From Variovorax sp. PBS-H4 (GTDB taxonomy: Bacteria > Pseudomonadota > Gammaproteobacteria > Burkholderiales > Burkholderiaceae_C): DNA of 64,000 bases. The translations under genes and the position numbers were made by a program. Below are positions 1 through 7,615 of this stretch, in pieces. The notes under the pieces are model-generated. The model ran no database searches. It was not told the DNA's origin and saw only the letters and a list, made by a program, of their open reading frames with translations. Numbering within the stretch: position 1 is the first letter of the stretch; each line of letters starts with the position of its first letter. Where the stretch lies: positions 1,364,001 through 1,428,000 of the forward strand of contig NZ_LR594675.1 in the NCBI RefSeq assembly GCF_901827205.1, written 5' to 3'.

Positions 1-1284
1 TACGAGCGCCGCATCGATGCGCGCAACGCGTTGCGCCTGATGGTCTACGGCGGACAGCGCAGCACCGTGCAGTTTCAGTCGATCCCGGCTTCGGCGCAGC
101 TGAATCCGCTGCATGCCGGCGGCGTGATCGACCTGGCACGCGACTACGGCGGCATGGACCTGCGTTGGAGCGCCAACCTGCAACTGGCCGATCGGCCCTT
201 CGACCTGGTCGCCGGCCTGGCCTACGACAAGCTGCGGGAGCAGCGCCGCGGCTTCGAGAACTTTTTCGGACGGGCGACAGCTCCGTTGGCGCTCGGCGTA
301 CAGGGCAGGCTGCGCCGCGACGAACGCAACGAGGTTCGCAACCTCGATCCTTATGTCCAGGGCAACTGGCGCTTCACCGACCGCTGGACGTTGGAAGCTG
401 GCGTGCGCCGCAGCAATGTGCGCTTCTCCTCCCACGACCTCTACATCGTCGGCCCGAACGGCGACGACAGCGGCAGCGCGCGCTACGGCAAAACGCTGCC
501 GGTGGCCTCGTTGCGCTACCAGGCTACGCCCGACCTGGCACTCTACGCTTCGGCCGGCCGTGGCTTCGAGACGCCGACGCTCAACGAGCTGTCCTATCGT
601 GCCGACGGCGTCGGCGGGCTCAACTTCGGGCTGCAGCCTTCGGTCAACACCAGCATCGAGGCCGGGGCCAAGGCGCGCCTCGCAGGCGGGCTGCTGACCG
701 CGGCCCTGTTCCAGACCCGCACCCGCGACGAGATCGTGACCAACACCAACGTCAGCGGCCGCGCCACCTTCCAGAATGCGGGGCGCACCAGGCGCGACGG
801 CTTCGAACTTGCCTGGCAGCACGAGACCTTGGACCACTGGCGCACGCAGCTGGCCTACACCTGGCTCGACGCACGCTACCGCGATGGCTTCTGCTCGCCT
901 TCGCCCTGCAGCGCCGCAAGCACCGTGCCCGCCGGCAACCGCATTCCAGGCATTGCCGAGCACGCGCTTTTTGCATCCTTCGGCTGGGTGCCGCCCGAGG
1001 GCTGGCGCGCCGGCGCCGAGCTGCGTGCGCTGGGCGCCATCGAGGCGAACGACCGCAACACCGCCGGCGCGCCGGGCTATGCGCTGGCGGCGGTGTACGT
1101 GGGCTACGTCAAGCGCTGGTCGCGCTGGGACCTCAACGCCTTTCTGCGCGTGGACAACCTGTTCGACCGCCGCTATATCGGCTCGGTGATCGTCAACGAA
1201 GCCACACCGATTGCGCCGCGCTACTTCGAGCCCGCCCCGGGACGAAACTGGACGCTCGGCATGGGAGCGGCGTATCGTTTCTGA
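1..1284 (+). CDS. TonB-dependent outer membrane receptor, C-terminal part (5' partial)
   Basis: The frame is open from base 1, so the start and the plug domain lie outside the window. About 427 residues of beta-barrel remain, with alternating aromatic and polar strands. The end carries the usual receptor terminus: a DNLFDRRY segment, then a PGRNWTLG strand, and a final aromatic residue (AYRF) of the kind the BAM complex recognises. By family, such proteins import siderophores, cobalamin or other ligands with energy from TonB-ExbBD. The ligand cannot be told from the barrel alone. The next gene starts 29 bases after the stop and is functionally unrelated. The family call is firm; the substrate is unknown. 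Confidence 0.85.
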   Translation, partial: YERRIDARNALRLMVYGGQRSTVQFQSIPASAQLNPLHAGGVIDLARDYGGMDLRWSANLQLADRPFDLVAGLAYDKLREQRRGFENFFGRATAPLALGVQGRLRRDERNEVRNLDPYVQGNWRFTDRWTLEAGVRRSNVRFSSHDLYIVGPNGDDSGSARYGKTLPVASLRYQATPDLALYASAGRGFETPTLNELSYRADGVGGLNFGLQPSVNTSIEAGAKARLAGGLLTAALFQTRTRDEIVTNTNVSGRATFQNAGRTRRDGFELAWQHETLDHWRTQLAYTWLDARYRDGFCSPSPCSAASTVPAGNRIPGIAEHALFASFGWVPPEGWRAGAELRALGAIEANDRNTAGAPGYALAAVYVGYVKRWSRWDLNAFLRVDNLFDRRYIGSVIVNEATPIAPRYFEPAPGRNWTLGMGAAYRF

Positions 1285-1312
1285 ATTCCGGCTGCCACGA
1301 CGAGGAGTGCAG

Positions 1313-1957
1313 ATGGCGCAGATGGAATTCAGGGATCGACACGATGCGGGCCGCGTGCTCGCGAGAGCGCTGGCCCAGTGGCGCGGCCAGTCCGAGGTGG
1401 TGGTGCTGGCGCTGCCGCGCGGCGGGGTGCCCGTGGCCTGGGAAGTCGCTCCGGCCCTGCAGGCATCGCTCGACGTGCTCGTGGTGCGCAAGCTCGGCTT
1501 CCCGGGCCAGGAGGAGCTCGCGATGGGCGCGATCGGGCCCGGCGGCGTGCGCGTGATGTCCGATATCCCGCGCCTGTGGCCGGTGGAAGATGCCGAGGTC
1601 GAGAAGGTGGTCGAACGCGAGCAGGCCGAGCTGGCGCGCCGCGAGCGCCTCTACCGCGGCGAGCGCGCTCCGCTGGCGCTTGCCGGGCGCGTCGCGATCC
1701 TGGTCGACGACGGTCTCGCCACCGGCGCCAGCATGCATGCGGCAGTGCTCGCGGTGCGTGCGATGCGGCCGCGGCGCATCGTGGCGGCGGCGCCCGTGGC
1801 TTCGAGGGAGGCCGTGCAGTTGCTCGAGACCGTGGCGGACGAGGTGGTCTGCGTCCACGTGCCGGAGCCCTTCCGCGCGGTCGGCATCTGGTACGAGGAC
1901 TTCGAGCAGACCGGGGACGACGAGGTGCGCCGGCTGCTGCAAGGGCAGGGCGCCTGA
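1313..1957 (+). CDS. Phosphoribosyltransferase-family protein
   Basis: This 214-residue protein has a PRPP-binding loop, VDDGLATGAS, at residues 131-140 and an early LPRGGVPVA segment at about 34-42. Both are typical of the type I phosphoribosyltransferase fold. It resembles the stand-alone PRTase-like proteins found fused to or beside dienelactone hydrolase or erythromycin esterase domains, whose substrates are mostly unproven. The ATG at 1313 is chosen because a GAGGAG Shine-Dalgarno lies at about 1302-1307; the frame is open further upstream, but that stretch overlaps the receptor gene. The gene ends 21 bases before the convergent stop of metK. The fold is clear; the biological substrate is not. 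Confidence 0.8.
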   Translation: MAQMEFRDRHDAGRVLARALAQWRGQSEVVVLALPRGGVPVAWEVAPALQASLDVLVVRKLGFPGQEELAMGAIGPGGVRVMSDIPRLWPVEDAEVEKVVEREQAELARRERLYRGERAPLALAGRVAILVDDGLATGASMHAAVLAVRAMRPRRIVAAAPVASREAVQLLETVADEVVCVHVPEPFRAVGIWYEDFEQTGDDEVRRLLQGQGA

Positions 1958-1978
1958 CGCTGCCAGACGCCCTGCAAC

Positions 1979-3160
1979 TCAGCGTCCTGCGGCGGCTCGC
2001 AGCGCCGCTGCCTTGCTCGTATCTTCCCAGGTGAACTCGGGCTCTTCGCGGCCGAAGTGGCCATAGGCCGCCGTCTTGCCGTAGATCGGGCGCAGCAGGT
2101 CGAGCATCTGGATGATGCCCTTGGGACGCAGGTCGAAATGCTCCTGCACCAGCTCCGCGAGCTTCTCGTCGGGGATCACGCCGGTGCCTTCGGTGTAGAC
2201 GGTCACGTTCATCGGGCGCGCCACGCCGATCGCGTAGGCGACCTGGATCTGGCACTGGCGCGCCAGGCCCGCGGCCACGATGTTCTTGGCCACGTAGCGT
2301 GCCGCATAGGCGGCCGAGCGGTCCACCTTGCTCGGGTCCTTGCCCGAAAAGGCACCGCCGCCGTGCGGGCAGGCGCCGCCATAGGTGTCGACGATGATCT
2401 TGCGGCCCGTCAAGCCGCAGTCGCCCTGCGGGCCTCCGATGACGAAGCGGCCGGTCGGGTTGATCAGGTACTTGGTGTCCTTCAGCCACTCCTTGGGCAG
2501 GACCGGCTTGATGATCTCCTCGATGATGGCTTCGTTGAACGAGGCCTTCATCTTGGTCGGCGTCTCGCTCTGGTCCGGATGGTGCTGCGTGGAGAGCACG
2601 ACCGTGTCGATGCTGTGCGGCTTGCCGTCGACGTAGCGCATCGTGACCTGGCTCTTGGCGTCGGGGCGCAGGAAGGGCAGGCGGCCGTCCTTGCGCAACT
2701 GGGCCTGCCGCTCCACCAGGCGGTGGGCGTAGTAGATCGGCGCGGGCATCAGCTCGGGCGTCTCGTCGCAGGCGTAGCCGAACATCAGGCCCTGGTCGCC
2801 GGCGCCGGTGTTGAGGTGATCGTCGCTCGCGTGGTCCACGCCCTGAGCGATGTCGTTGGACTGCTTGTCGTAGCAGACCATCACCGCACAGCCCTTGTAG
2901 TCGATGCCGTAGTCGGTGTTGTCGTAACCGATGCGCTTGATGGTATCGCGCGCGACCTGGATGTAGTCGACGTGGGCGTTGGTGGTGATCTCGCCGGCGA
3001 GCACCACCAGGCCGGTGTTGGTCAGCGTCTCGGCGGCCACGCGGCTGCGCGGGTCCTGGGCGTAGATCGCGTCGAGGATGGCATCCGAGATCTGGTCCGC
3101 GACCTTGTCGGGATGGCCCTCGGAAACCGATTCTGAAGTGAAGAGAAAGTCGTTCGCCAT
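1979..3160 (-). CDS. metK: S-adenosylmethionine synthase
   Basis: MetK makes S-adenosylmethionine from methionine and ATP in the cytosol, releasing phosphate and pyrophosphate. The 393 residues match the family length. Visible signatures are GHPDK at residues 15-19, the GAGDQGLMFGYA motif at about 119-130, and the glycine-rich GGGAFSGKDPSKVDRS loop near residue 267. The ATG at 3160 has a GGAG Shine-Dalgarno 10 bases upstream. That Shine-Dalgarno lies in one arm of a leader stem, described separately, which suggests control of translation. The gene is divergent from the lipid A acyltransferase pair, an arrangement I recall from other Burkholderiales. Identification is essentially certain. Confidence 0.98.
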   Translation of the reverse strand: MANDFLFTSESVSEGHPDKVADQISDAILDAIYAQDPRSRVAAETLTNTGLVVLAGEITTNAHVDYIQVARDTIKRIGYDNTDYGIDYKGCAVMVCYDKQSNDIAQGVDHASDDHLNTGAGDQGLMFGYACDETPELMPAPIYYAHRLVERQAQLRKDGRLPFLRPDAKSQVTMRYVDGKPHSIDTVVLSTQHHPDQSETPTKMKASFNEAIIEEIIKPVLPKEWLKDTKYLINPTGRFVIGGPQGDCGLTGRKIIVDTYGGACPHGGGAFSGKDPSKVDRSAAYAARYVAKNIVAAGLARQCQIQVAYAIGVARPMNVTVYTEGTGVIPDEKLAELVQEHFDLRPKGIIQMLDLLRPIYGKTAAYGHFGREEPEFTWEDTSKAAALRAAAGR

Positions 3161-3170
3161 GTCGATGAAG

Positions 3171-3224
3171 CTCCAAGCAGTTGAATTGGCGCGTTGCCAA
3201 TCCGGTTTGGAGTGTGGCGAACGC
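3171..3224 (-). promoter_or_regulatory. metK leader: nested hairpins that sequester the Shine-Dalgarno; candidate riboswitch
   Basis: Read on the minus strand, the metK leader holds CUCCAA (3212-3207), AUUGGC (3201-3196), a five-base loop AACGC, GCCAAU (3190-3185) and UUGGAG (3176-3171). The inner arms pair as a 6-bp hairpin, extendable to 8 bp with one G-U. The outer arms pair CUCCAA with UUGGAG, and UUGGAG contains the GGAG ribosome binding site. The blocks can also pair 1-2 and 3-4. The loop AACGC is complementary to GCGUU at 3224-3220, so a pseudoknot is possible. This is an observed pairing pattern; a ligand such as SAM is inference from the downstream gene. I do not recognise a named riboswitch class. 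Confidence 0.5.
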
Positions 3225-3343
3225 TTTAGCAGTGATGTTTAACGTCGCCCTGCAAGTAGTTCCATAACTCAGCGACAATTTCGATTGTATCGAGCCGCGC
3301 GATAGCCCGCGCGCGCGTCCTGGTTTTCACCCCCTCCGACCGG

Positions 3344-4237
3344 ATGATTCTTCTGTTTCGATTGCTCGCCCATGTGCCGCTGCGCTGGATGCATGCCGCC
3401 GGCCGCTGTCTGGGTTGGCTGGTGTGGTGGGGCTCGCCCACCTATCGCCAGCGCTTCAAAGACAACGCCGAGCGCGCCGGATTCACCCCCGCACAGTACC
3501 GCCCGGCCATCGGCGCCGCCGGCGCCATGGCGGCGGAGCTGCCGTGGCTGTGGGCCAGGCCGCAGGGCGAGAGCGTGCTGCCGCGCGTCGTGCGCTGGGA
3601 GGGCGCAGCCGAGTTGGAGGCGGCGCTGGCCGCGCGCAAGGGCGTGATCGTCGCCTCGCCGCATGTCGGATGCTGGGAGATCCTCGGGCAGGCGCTCGGC
3701 GAGCGCTTCGTCGACGCCTACGGGCCCATCACGGCCCTGTTCCGCCCGGCGCGCAAGAAATGGATGGCCGACCTGATCAATGCAGGCTCGCGCGAGCGGC
3801 GCGGCCTGCAGATGCTGCCCACGAGCGTGGCCGGCGTGCGCGGACTGATCCGCACGCTGCGGGCCGGCGGCTACACCGGCATCCTGCCGGACCAGGTGCC
3901 GCCGCTGGGGCAGGGTGTCTGGGCGCCCTTTTTCGGCCGGCCTGCCTACACCATGACCCTGCTGCCGCGGCTGGCGCAGCAGACCGGGGCGCGCGTCTTC
4001 TTCGGCGTATGCGAACGGCTGCCGCGCGGGGCGGGCTATGTCATCCGGCTCATGCCCTTCGACGGTACCGCCCTGGGCGACCCGAAGGCCACGCCGGAGG
4101 CCGCTGCGGCCGCGATGAACGAAGGCGTCGCCGCGCTGATTCGTGCGCTGCCGGGGCAGTACGTCTGGGACTACGCGCGCTACAAGCAGCCGCGCGGCGA
4201 ACCGGCCGCGGTAACCGAAGCGGAGGCCGCGCGATGA
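3344..4237 (+). CDS. LpxL/HtrB-family lipid A (lysophospholipid) acyltransferase, first of a pair
   Basis: This inner-membrane enzyme, facing the cytosol, adds a secondary acyl chain to lipid A precursors. The 297 residues start with a hydrophobic anchor (about 1-30). The acyltransferase signature H-X4-E is at His107 to Glu112 (HVGCWE). A later GILPDQVPP segment is the second conserved block of the family. The second acyltransferase follows with an ATGA overlap at 4234-4237, so the two are translationally coupled. No clear Shine-Dalgarno precedes the ATG at 3344; it is kept because homologues I recall begin with a similar hydrophobic MILLFRLL segment. Which acyl chain it transfers cannot be read from the sequence. 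Confidence 0.88.
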   Translation: MILLFRLLAHVPLRWMHAAGRCLGWLVWWGSPTYRQRFKDNAERAGFTPAQYRPAIGAAGAMAAELPWLWARPQGESVLPRVVRWEGAAELEAALAARKGVIVASPHVGCWEILGQALGERFVDAYGPITALFRPARKKWMADLINAGSRERRGLQMLPTSVAGVRGLIRTLRAGGYTGILPDQVPPLGQGVWAPFFGRPAYTMTLLPRLAQQTGARVFFGVCERLPRGAGYVIRLMPFDGTALGDPKATPEAAAAAMNEGVAALIRALPGQYVWDYARYKQPRGEPAAVTEAEAAR

Positions 4238-5118
4238 GCGTGTTTTCGCGCCTTGGCATTGTCTTCATGCGCACCCTTGCCCATGTGCCGCTGCCGCTGG
4301 TCCGCGGTTTCGGTACTGTGCTTGGCCACGTGCTGCACGCCGTCGCCGGCTCCCGCCGGCGTGTGGTGGACGCCAATCTCGCGCTGTGCTTCCCCGCCAA
4401 AGTGCCCTCCGAGCGGCGGCGCATCGCGCGCGAGACTTTCGTCTATGTGGCGCAATCCTGGCTGGACCGAAGCTGGCTCTGGCATGCGCCGGAAGAGACC
4501 GTGGCCGCCCGGCTGCAAGTGAAGGGTTCGCCAAGGGAGATCGACGAGATCGCCAATGGAAAGGAGCCGATGATCCTTTTCGCGCCGCATTTCTACGGGC
4601 TCGACGCGGCGGCCACCGCGCTCACCATGCACACGGCACGGCCGTCCACCACCATCTACACCACGCAGCGCGATCCGATGGTGGACGAGTGGATCCGCGA
4701 GGGCCGCAAGCGCTTCGGCAACGTGATCACGCTCAACCGGGTCGACGGCATCAAGCCGATCATCGCGGGGCTGCGCAAGGGCGGCTTGCTGTACCTTCTG
4801 CCCGACATGGATTTCGGGCGGGACCAGACCGTATTCGTGCCCTTCTACGGCGTGCCGGCGGCCACAGTGCCGTCGCTGTCGCGCTTCGCGCGGCTCGGGC
4901 GGGCCAAGGTGGTGCCGATCGTCTCGAAGCTCACGCCGACCGGCTACGAGATCGAGGTGCTGCCGGCCTGGCAGGACTTCCCTACCGAGGACGTGGTGGC
5001 CGACACCGCGTTGATGAACCAGCGCTTGCAGGGCTATATCGACACCATGCCCTCGCAGTACTACTGGGTGCACCGGCGCTTCAAGACCCGGCCCGAGGGC
5101 GCGGCGCCGGTCTACTGA
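4234..5118 (+). CDS. lpxL: Lipid A biosynthesis acyltransferase (LpxL/HtrB), second of a pair
   Basis: This 294-residue LpxL/HtrB-family enzyme transfers an acyl chain from acyl-ACP to a lipid A intermediate at the inner membrane. It has an N-terminal hydrophobic segment (about 5-35) and the signature H-X4-D at His119 to Asp124 (HFYGLD), where the upstream paralogue has H-X4-E. The block LLPDMDFG near residue 187 is the conserved second motif. The start ATG at 4234 overlaps the stop of the first acyltransferase. The stop overlaps the convergent hydrolase gene by 7 bases. The paralogues differ enough to suggest different acyl positions or donors, which is inference. LpxL versus LpxM assignment is not settled by motifs. 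Confidence 0.88.
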   Translation: MSVFSRLGIVFMRTLAHVPLPLVRGFGTVLGHVLHAVAGSRRRVVDANLALCFPAKVPSERRRIARETFVYVAQSWLDRSWLWHAPEETVAARLQVKGSPREIDEIANGKEPMILFAPHFYGLDAAATALTMHTARPSTTIYTTQRDPMVDEWIREGRKRFGNVITLNRVDGIKPIIAGLRKGGLLYLLPDMDFGRDQTVFVPFYGVPAATVPSLSRFARLGRAKVVPIVSKLTPTGYEIEVLPAWQDFPTEDVVADTALMNQRLQGYIDTMPSQYYWVHRRFKTRPEGAAPVY

Positions 5119-6026
5119 GTCCGCTGCAGAAACGCCTCGATCTCGCGGGCGACGAATTCGGGCTGTTCGTGCACGATCCAGTGCGTGGCGTCGGGCACCT
5201 TCTTGAGGTCCAGCTGGGGCACGTAGTCTTCGAGGCCCTCGAGCAAGCCTGGCAGGAGCGCCTTGTCGTCGAGTGCCCAGAAGACGAAGGTGGGAACCTC
5301 CACCACCAGCCGCTCGCGCGGCAGTTCGGGCAGTTCGGCGGCAGGCTTGCCGGGCACGGCGGGCTTCATCGGCGTCACACGGTAGAGATTGCAGGCGCCG
5401 GTAAGCCCGTGGTCCCACACCTCGCGGTACTTGGCCTTGACCTCTTCCGTCAACCAGCCGTAGCCCTCCGGCCCGGCTTTCATCTGGGTGAACGAGAGCC
5501 ACATCCGCTTGTAGTCGTCGGCTGAGAGCAGTGCTTCTGCATCGGGGCGCGCGAGAAAGTTCATGTAGGCGCTGGCAGCCTGCTGCGCGGGGTTGTCGCG
5601 CAGCTCGCGCACGAAGGTGCCCGGATGCGGTGAATTGATGATGACGAGCCGGCCCAGCTTGTCCGCATGCTGATTGCCGTAGCCCCAGCCGAAGGCCCCG
5701 CCCCAGTCGTGCGCGACCAGCGCCTCGATGCGGCCGTCCTCGCGCTCGCTTTGTGCGAGCTGCTCGACGTCCTGGATCAACAGGTGCGCACGATAGGCCG
5801 ACACCTCTGTGGGGCTGCTCGACTTTTCGAAACCCCGCAGATTCGGGGCCACGCAGCGCCAGCCGCCGTGCTCGGGCTGGCTGAAATGCTCGAGCAGATC
5901 GTCCCAGATGAAAGCAGCTTCGGGAAAGCCGTGCAGGAAAACCATCAAGGGGCGGCCGACTTCGCCGGCGGCACGGCAGCTGAGCGTGGTGCCGTTGGGC
6001 AGTGCTCGGGCAAAGGTCTGGATCAT
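5112..6026 (-). CDS. Alpha/beta hydrolase, epoxide hydrolase/dehalogenase-like (Asp nucleophile)
   Basis: The 304-residue protein has the oxyanion motif HGFPE at residues 32-36 and a nucleophile elbow HDWGG with Asp107. A DDKALL acid segment and a DATHW histidine segment lie near the C-terminus. An Asp nucleophile is the mark of the epoxide hydrolase and haloalkane or haloacetate dehalogenase branch, not of esterases, which use Ser. There is no signal peptide, so it acts in the cytosol. Its ATG (6026) overlaps the engB stop as ATGA, and a GGAG lies 10 bases upstream. Substrate is unknown; the coupling to a ribosome-assembly GTPase seems positional, not functional. Confidence 0.82.
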   Translation of the reverse strand: MIQTFARALPNGTTLSCRAAGEVGRPLMVFLHGFPEAAFIWDDLLEHFSQPEHGGWRCVAPNLRGFEKSSSPTEVSAYRAHLLIQDVEQLAQSEREDGRIEALVAHDWGGAFGWGYGNQHADKLGRLVIINSPHPGTFVRELRDNPAQQAASAYMNFLARPDAEALLSADDYKRMWLSFTQMKAGPEGYGWLTEEVKAKYREVWDHGLTGACNLYRVTPMKPAVPGKPAAELPELPRERLVVEVPTFVFWALDDKALLPGLLEGLEDYVPQLDLKKVPDATHWIVHEQPEFVAREIEAFLQRTQ

Positions 6027-6760
6027 GGCTGGCTGTCTCCTTCGGTCGGTTCGGCGGGCAGCTCGTCCTGCGGATGGGCCCAGCGCCACAGCAGTTCTGC
6101 TGCCTCGTCCACTCCCTGTTGCTTCAAGGCCGAGAAAAGTTTGACCTCGCCGCCGCCGGCCTGCAGTCGCACGATCGACAACGCCTTGGCGCCGTCCGAG
6201 CGTGTCAGCTTGTCGGCCTTGGTCAGCAGCACGAGAAACTTCAGCCCCTGCTCGACCCGCGGGCGGATCACCTCGAGCAGGATCTCGTCGAGCTCGGTGA
6301 GGCCATGGCGCGGGTCGCACATCAGCACCACGCCGCGCAGGCTCTCGCGCGTCATCAGGTAGTTGCCCATGACGCGCTGCCAGCGCAGCTTCGCCTCACG
6401 CGGCACGGCCGCGTAGCCGTAGCCCGGCAGGTCCGCCAGCACCGCGTCGTCCACCTTCTGCTTGCCAACGCCGAACAGGTTGATGTGCTGGGTGCGGCCG
6501 GGCGTCTTGGAGGCGAAGGCCAGCCGGGTCTGCTGGGTCAGGGTGTTGATGGCGGTCGATTTGCCGGCGTTCGACCGCCCGACGAAGGCGATCTCCGGCA
6601 GCTCGAGGGCCGGCAGATGCTCGAGTTGCGGCGCGCTGGTGAGGAAGTGGGCGGTATGCAGCCAGCCGCGCGCGATGCGGATGCGCTCGGCCGCTGCGGC
6701 GTCCACGACAGCGGCCATGCGGGAGGGAGGGGCGGCCGGCTTGCGGCTCGGGGTGGTCAT
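6023..6760 (-). CDS. engB: Ribosome biogenesis GTP-binding protein EngB (YihA/YsxC)
   Basis: EngB is an essential TRAFAC-class GTPase needed for assembly of the large ribosomal subunit. The 245 residues show all GTPase motifs: G1 GRSNAGKST at 61-69, G2 TPGRT, G3 DLPGYGYA, G4 TKAD and a G5-like SAL. The N-terminal 50 residues contain the family segment around HFLTSAP. The ATG at 6760 has GAGG 8 bases upstream; an internal ATG 14 codons downstream is possible. It is divergent from the cytochrome c4 gene, with 72 bases between starts, and is the promoter-proximal gene of a two-gene unit with the hydrolase. Confidence 0.95.
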   Translation of the reverse strand: MTTPSRKPAAPPSRMAAVVDAAAAERIRIARGWLHTAHFLTSAPQLEHLPALELPEIAFVGRSNAGKSTAINTLTQQTRLAFASKTPGRTQHINLFGVGKQKVDDAVLADLPGYGYAAVPREAKLRWQRVMGNYLMTRESLRGVVLMCDPRHGLTELDEILLEVIRPRVEQGLKFLVLLTKADKLTRSDGAKALSIVRLQAGGGEVKLFSALKQQGVDEAAELLWRWAHPQDELPAEPTEGDSQP

Positions 6761-6790
6761 GGGTGGAGCCTCGGTAACGGGGCGCCATTG

Positions 6791-6796
6791 TAGAAT
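6791..6796 (+). promoter_or_regulatory. Candidate -10 box of the cytochrome c4 gene
   Basis: TAGAAT matches five of six positions of the sigma-70 -10 consensus and lies 36 bases before the c4 start. No convincing -35 hexamer is at 16-18 bases upstream, so this is a weak prediction. Confidence 0.35.
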
Positions 6797-6832
6797 CGCG
6801 CGGTTTTGCGCCATAAATCCAGAGCCCCCGAT

Positions 6833-7510
6833 ATGAAGTTGTTTGCCCGTTTCCTGCTTGCAGCCCTCGTCGGCCTTGCCGCCAGCACCAGCTTCGCGGC
6901 CGACGATCCGGAAGGCAAGCCGGCTGCCGCCGCTGCCCCCGCCAAGGCTGCCAAGCCTGATCCAGCCAAGGGCGACACTGTCTTCAACAACACCCCGGCC
7001 AACAGCCAGAGCTGCGCCTCCTGCCACAACGCCGACGGCAACTCGGCCATCGCGGCAAATCCCAAGCTGGCGCAACAGCATCCCGAATACATCCTCAAGC
7101 AGCTGCAGGACTTCAAGTCCGGCAAGCGCAAGAGCGCGATCATGAAGCCGCTGGCCTCGGCCCTGTCCGACGAGGACATGCGCAACGTCGCCTGGTTCGT
7201 CGGCTCCAAGAAGGTCAAGCCGGGCTTCGCGAAAGAGAAGGACCTGGTCGGCCTGGGCGAGAAGATCTATCGAGGCGGCATCGCAGAGCGCCAGATCCCG
7301 GCTTGCGCGGGTTGCCACAGCCCGAACGGCGCCGGAGTCCCGGCCCAGTATCCGCGCCTGGGCGGCCAGCATGCCGACTACACCATGGCGCAGCTCAGCC
7401 TGTTCCGCGACGGCACCCGCCAGAACAGCCCGCAGATGATGGGCGTCGCCGCCAAGCTCAACGACCGCGAGATCAAGGCCGTGGCCGACTACATTGCCGG
7501 CCTGCGCTGA
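6833..7510 (+). CDS. Diheme cytochrome c4
   Basis: This is a periplasmic electron carrier of about 21 kDa that usually passes electrons from the bc1 complex to terminal oxidases. The 225 residues begin with a Sec signal peptide (a lysine then about 17 hydrophobic residues, ending FAA-DD). Two CXXCH heme sites follow: CASCH at 61-65 and CAGCH at 158-162, one in each half, as in the c4 family. Each half carries a PxL/Met-ligand-like region. An alanine-proline-rich stretch at about 26-45 precedes the first heme domain. A strong terminator follows, and the next genes are those for heme attachment to c-type cytochromes, a fitting context. Confidence 0.92.
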   Translation: MKLFARFLLAALVGLAASTSFAADDPEGKPAAAAAPAKAAKPDPAKGDTVFNNTPANSQSCASCHNADGNSAIAANPKLAQQHPEYILKQLQDFKSGKRKSAIMKPLASALSDEDMRNVAWFVGSKKVKPGFAKEKDLVGLGEKIYRGGIAERQIPACAGCHSPNGAGVPAQYPRLGGQHADYTMAQLSLFRDGTRQNSPQMMGVAAKLNDREIKAVADYIAGLR

Positions 7511-7557
7511 TGGCGCTGGCGCCAGCGTGAACTAACCGCCGATAACAAACCCCAACA

Positions 7558-7593
7558 GGGCGGGCCGATCCAGCGAGGATGGCCCGCCTTTTT
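7558..7593 (+). terminator. Intrinsic terminator after cytochrome c4
   Basis: GGCGGGCC (7559-7566) pairs perfectly with GGCCCGCC (7581-7588) over a 14-base loop, followed by five T residues (7589-7593). It ends only 22 bases before the resB start, so any resB transcript from upstream must read through it. A separate 14-bp perfect palindrome (7514-7527) lies just after the c4 stop codon. Confidence 0.85.
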
Positions 7594-7615
7594 GCTTTCC
7601 ACTCTCCCCGCGTCC

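Noticed and set aside
3171..3240. GCTAAA near the metK leader taken as a SAM-II riboswitch
   Set aside because: SAM-II also needs a specific pseudoknot core around that motif that I cannot reproduce here. The GCTAAA match alone is weak, so no class name is assigned.
7592..7615. TTG at 7592 as the resB start
   Set aside because: It lies in the T-tract of the preceding terminator. The ATG at 7616 gives a normal ResB N-terminus.
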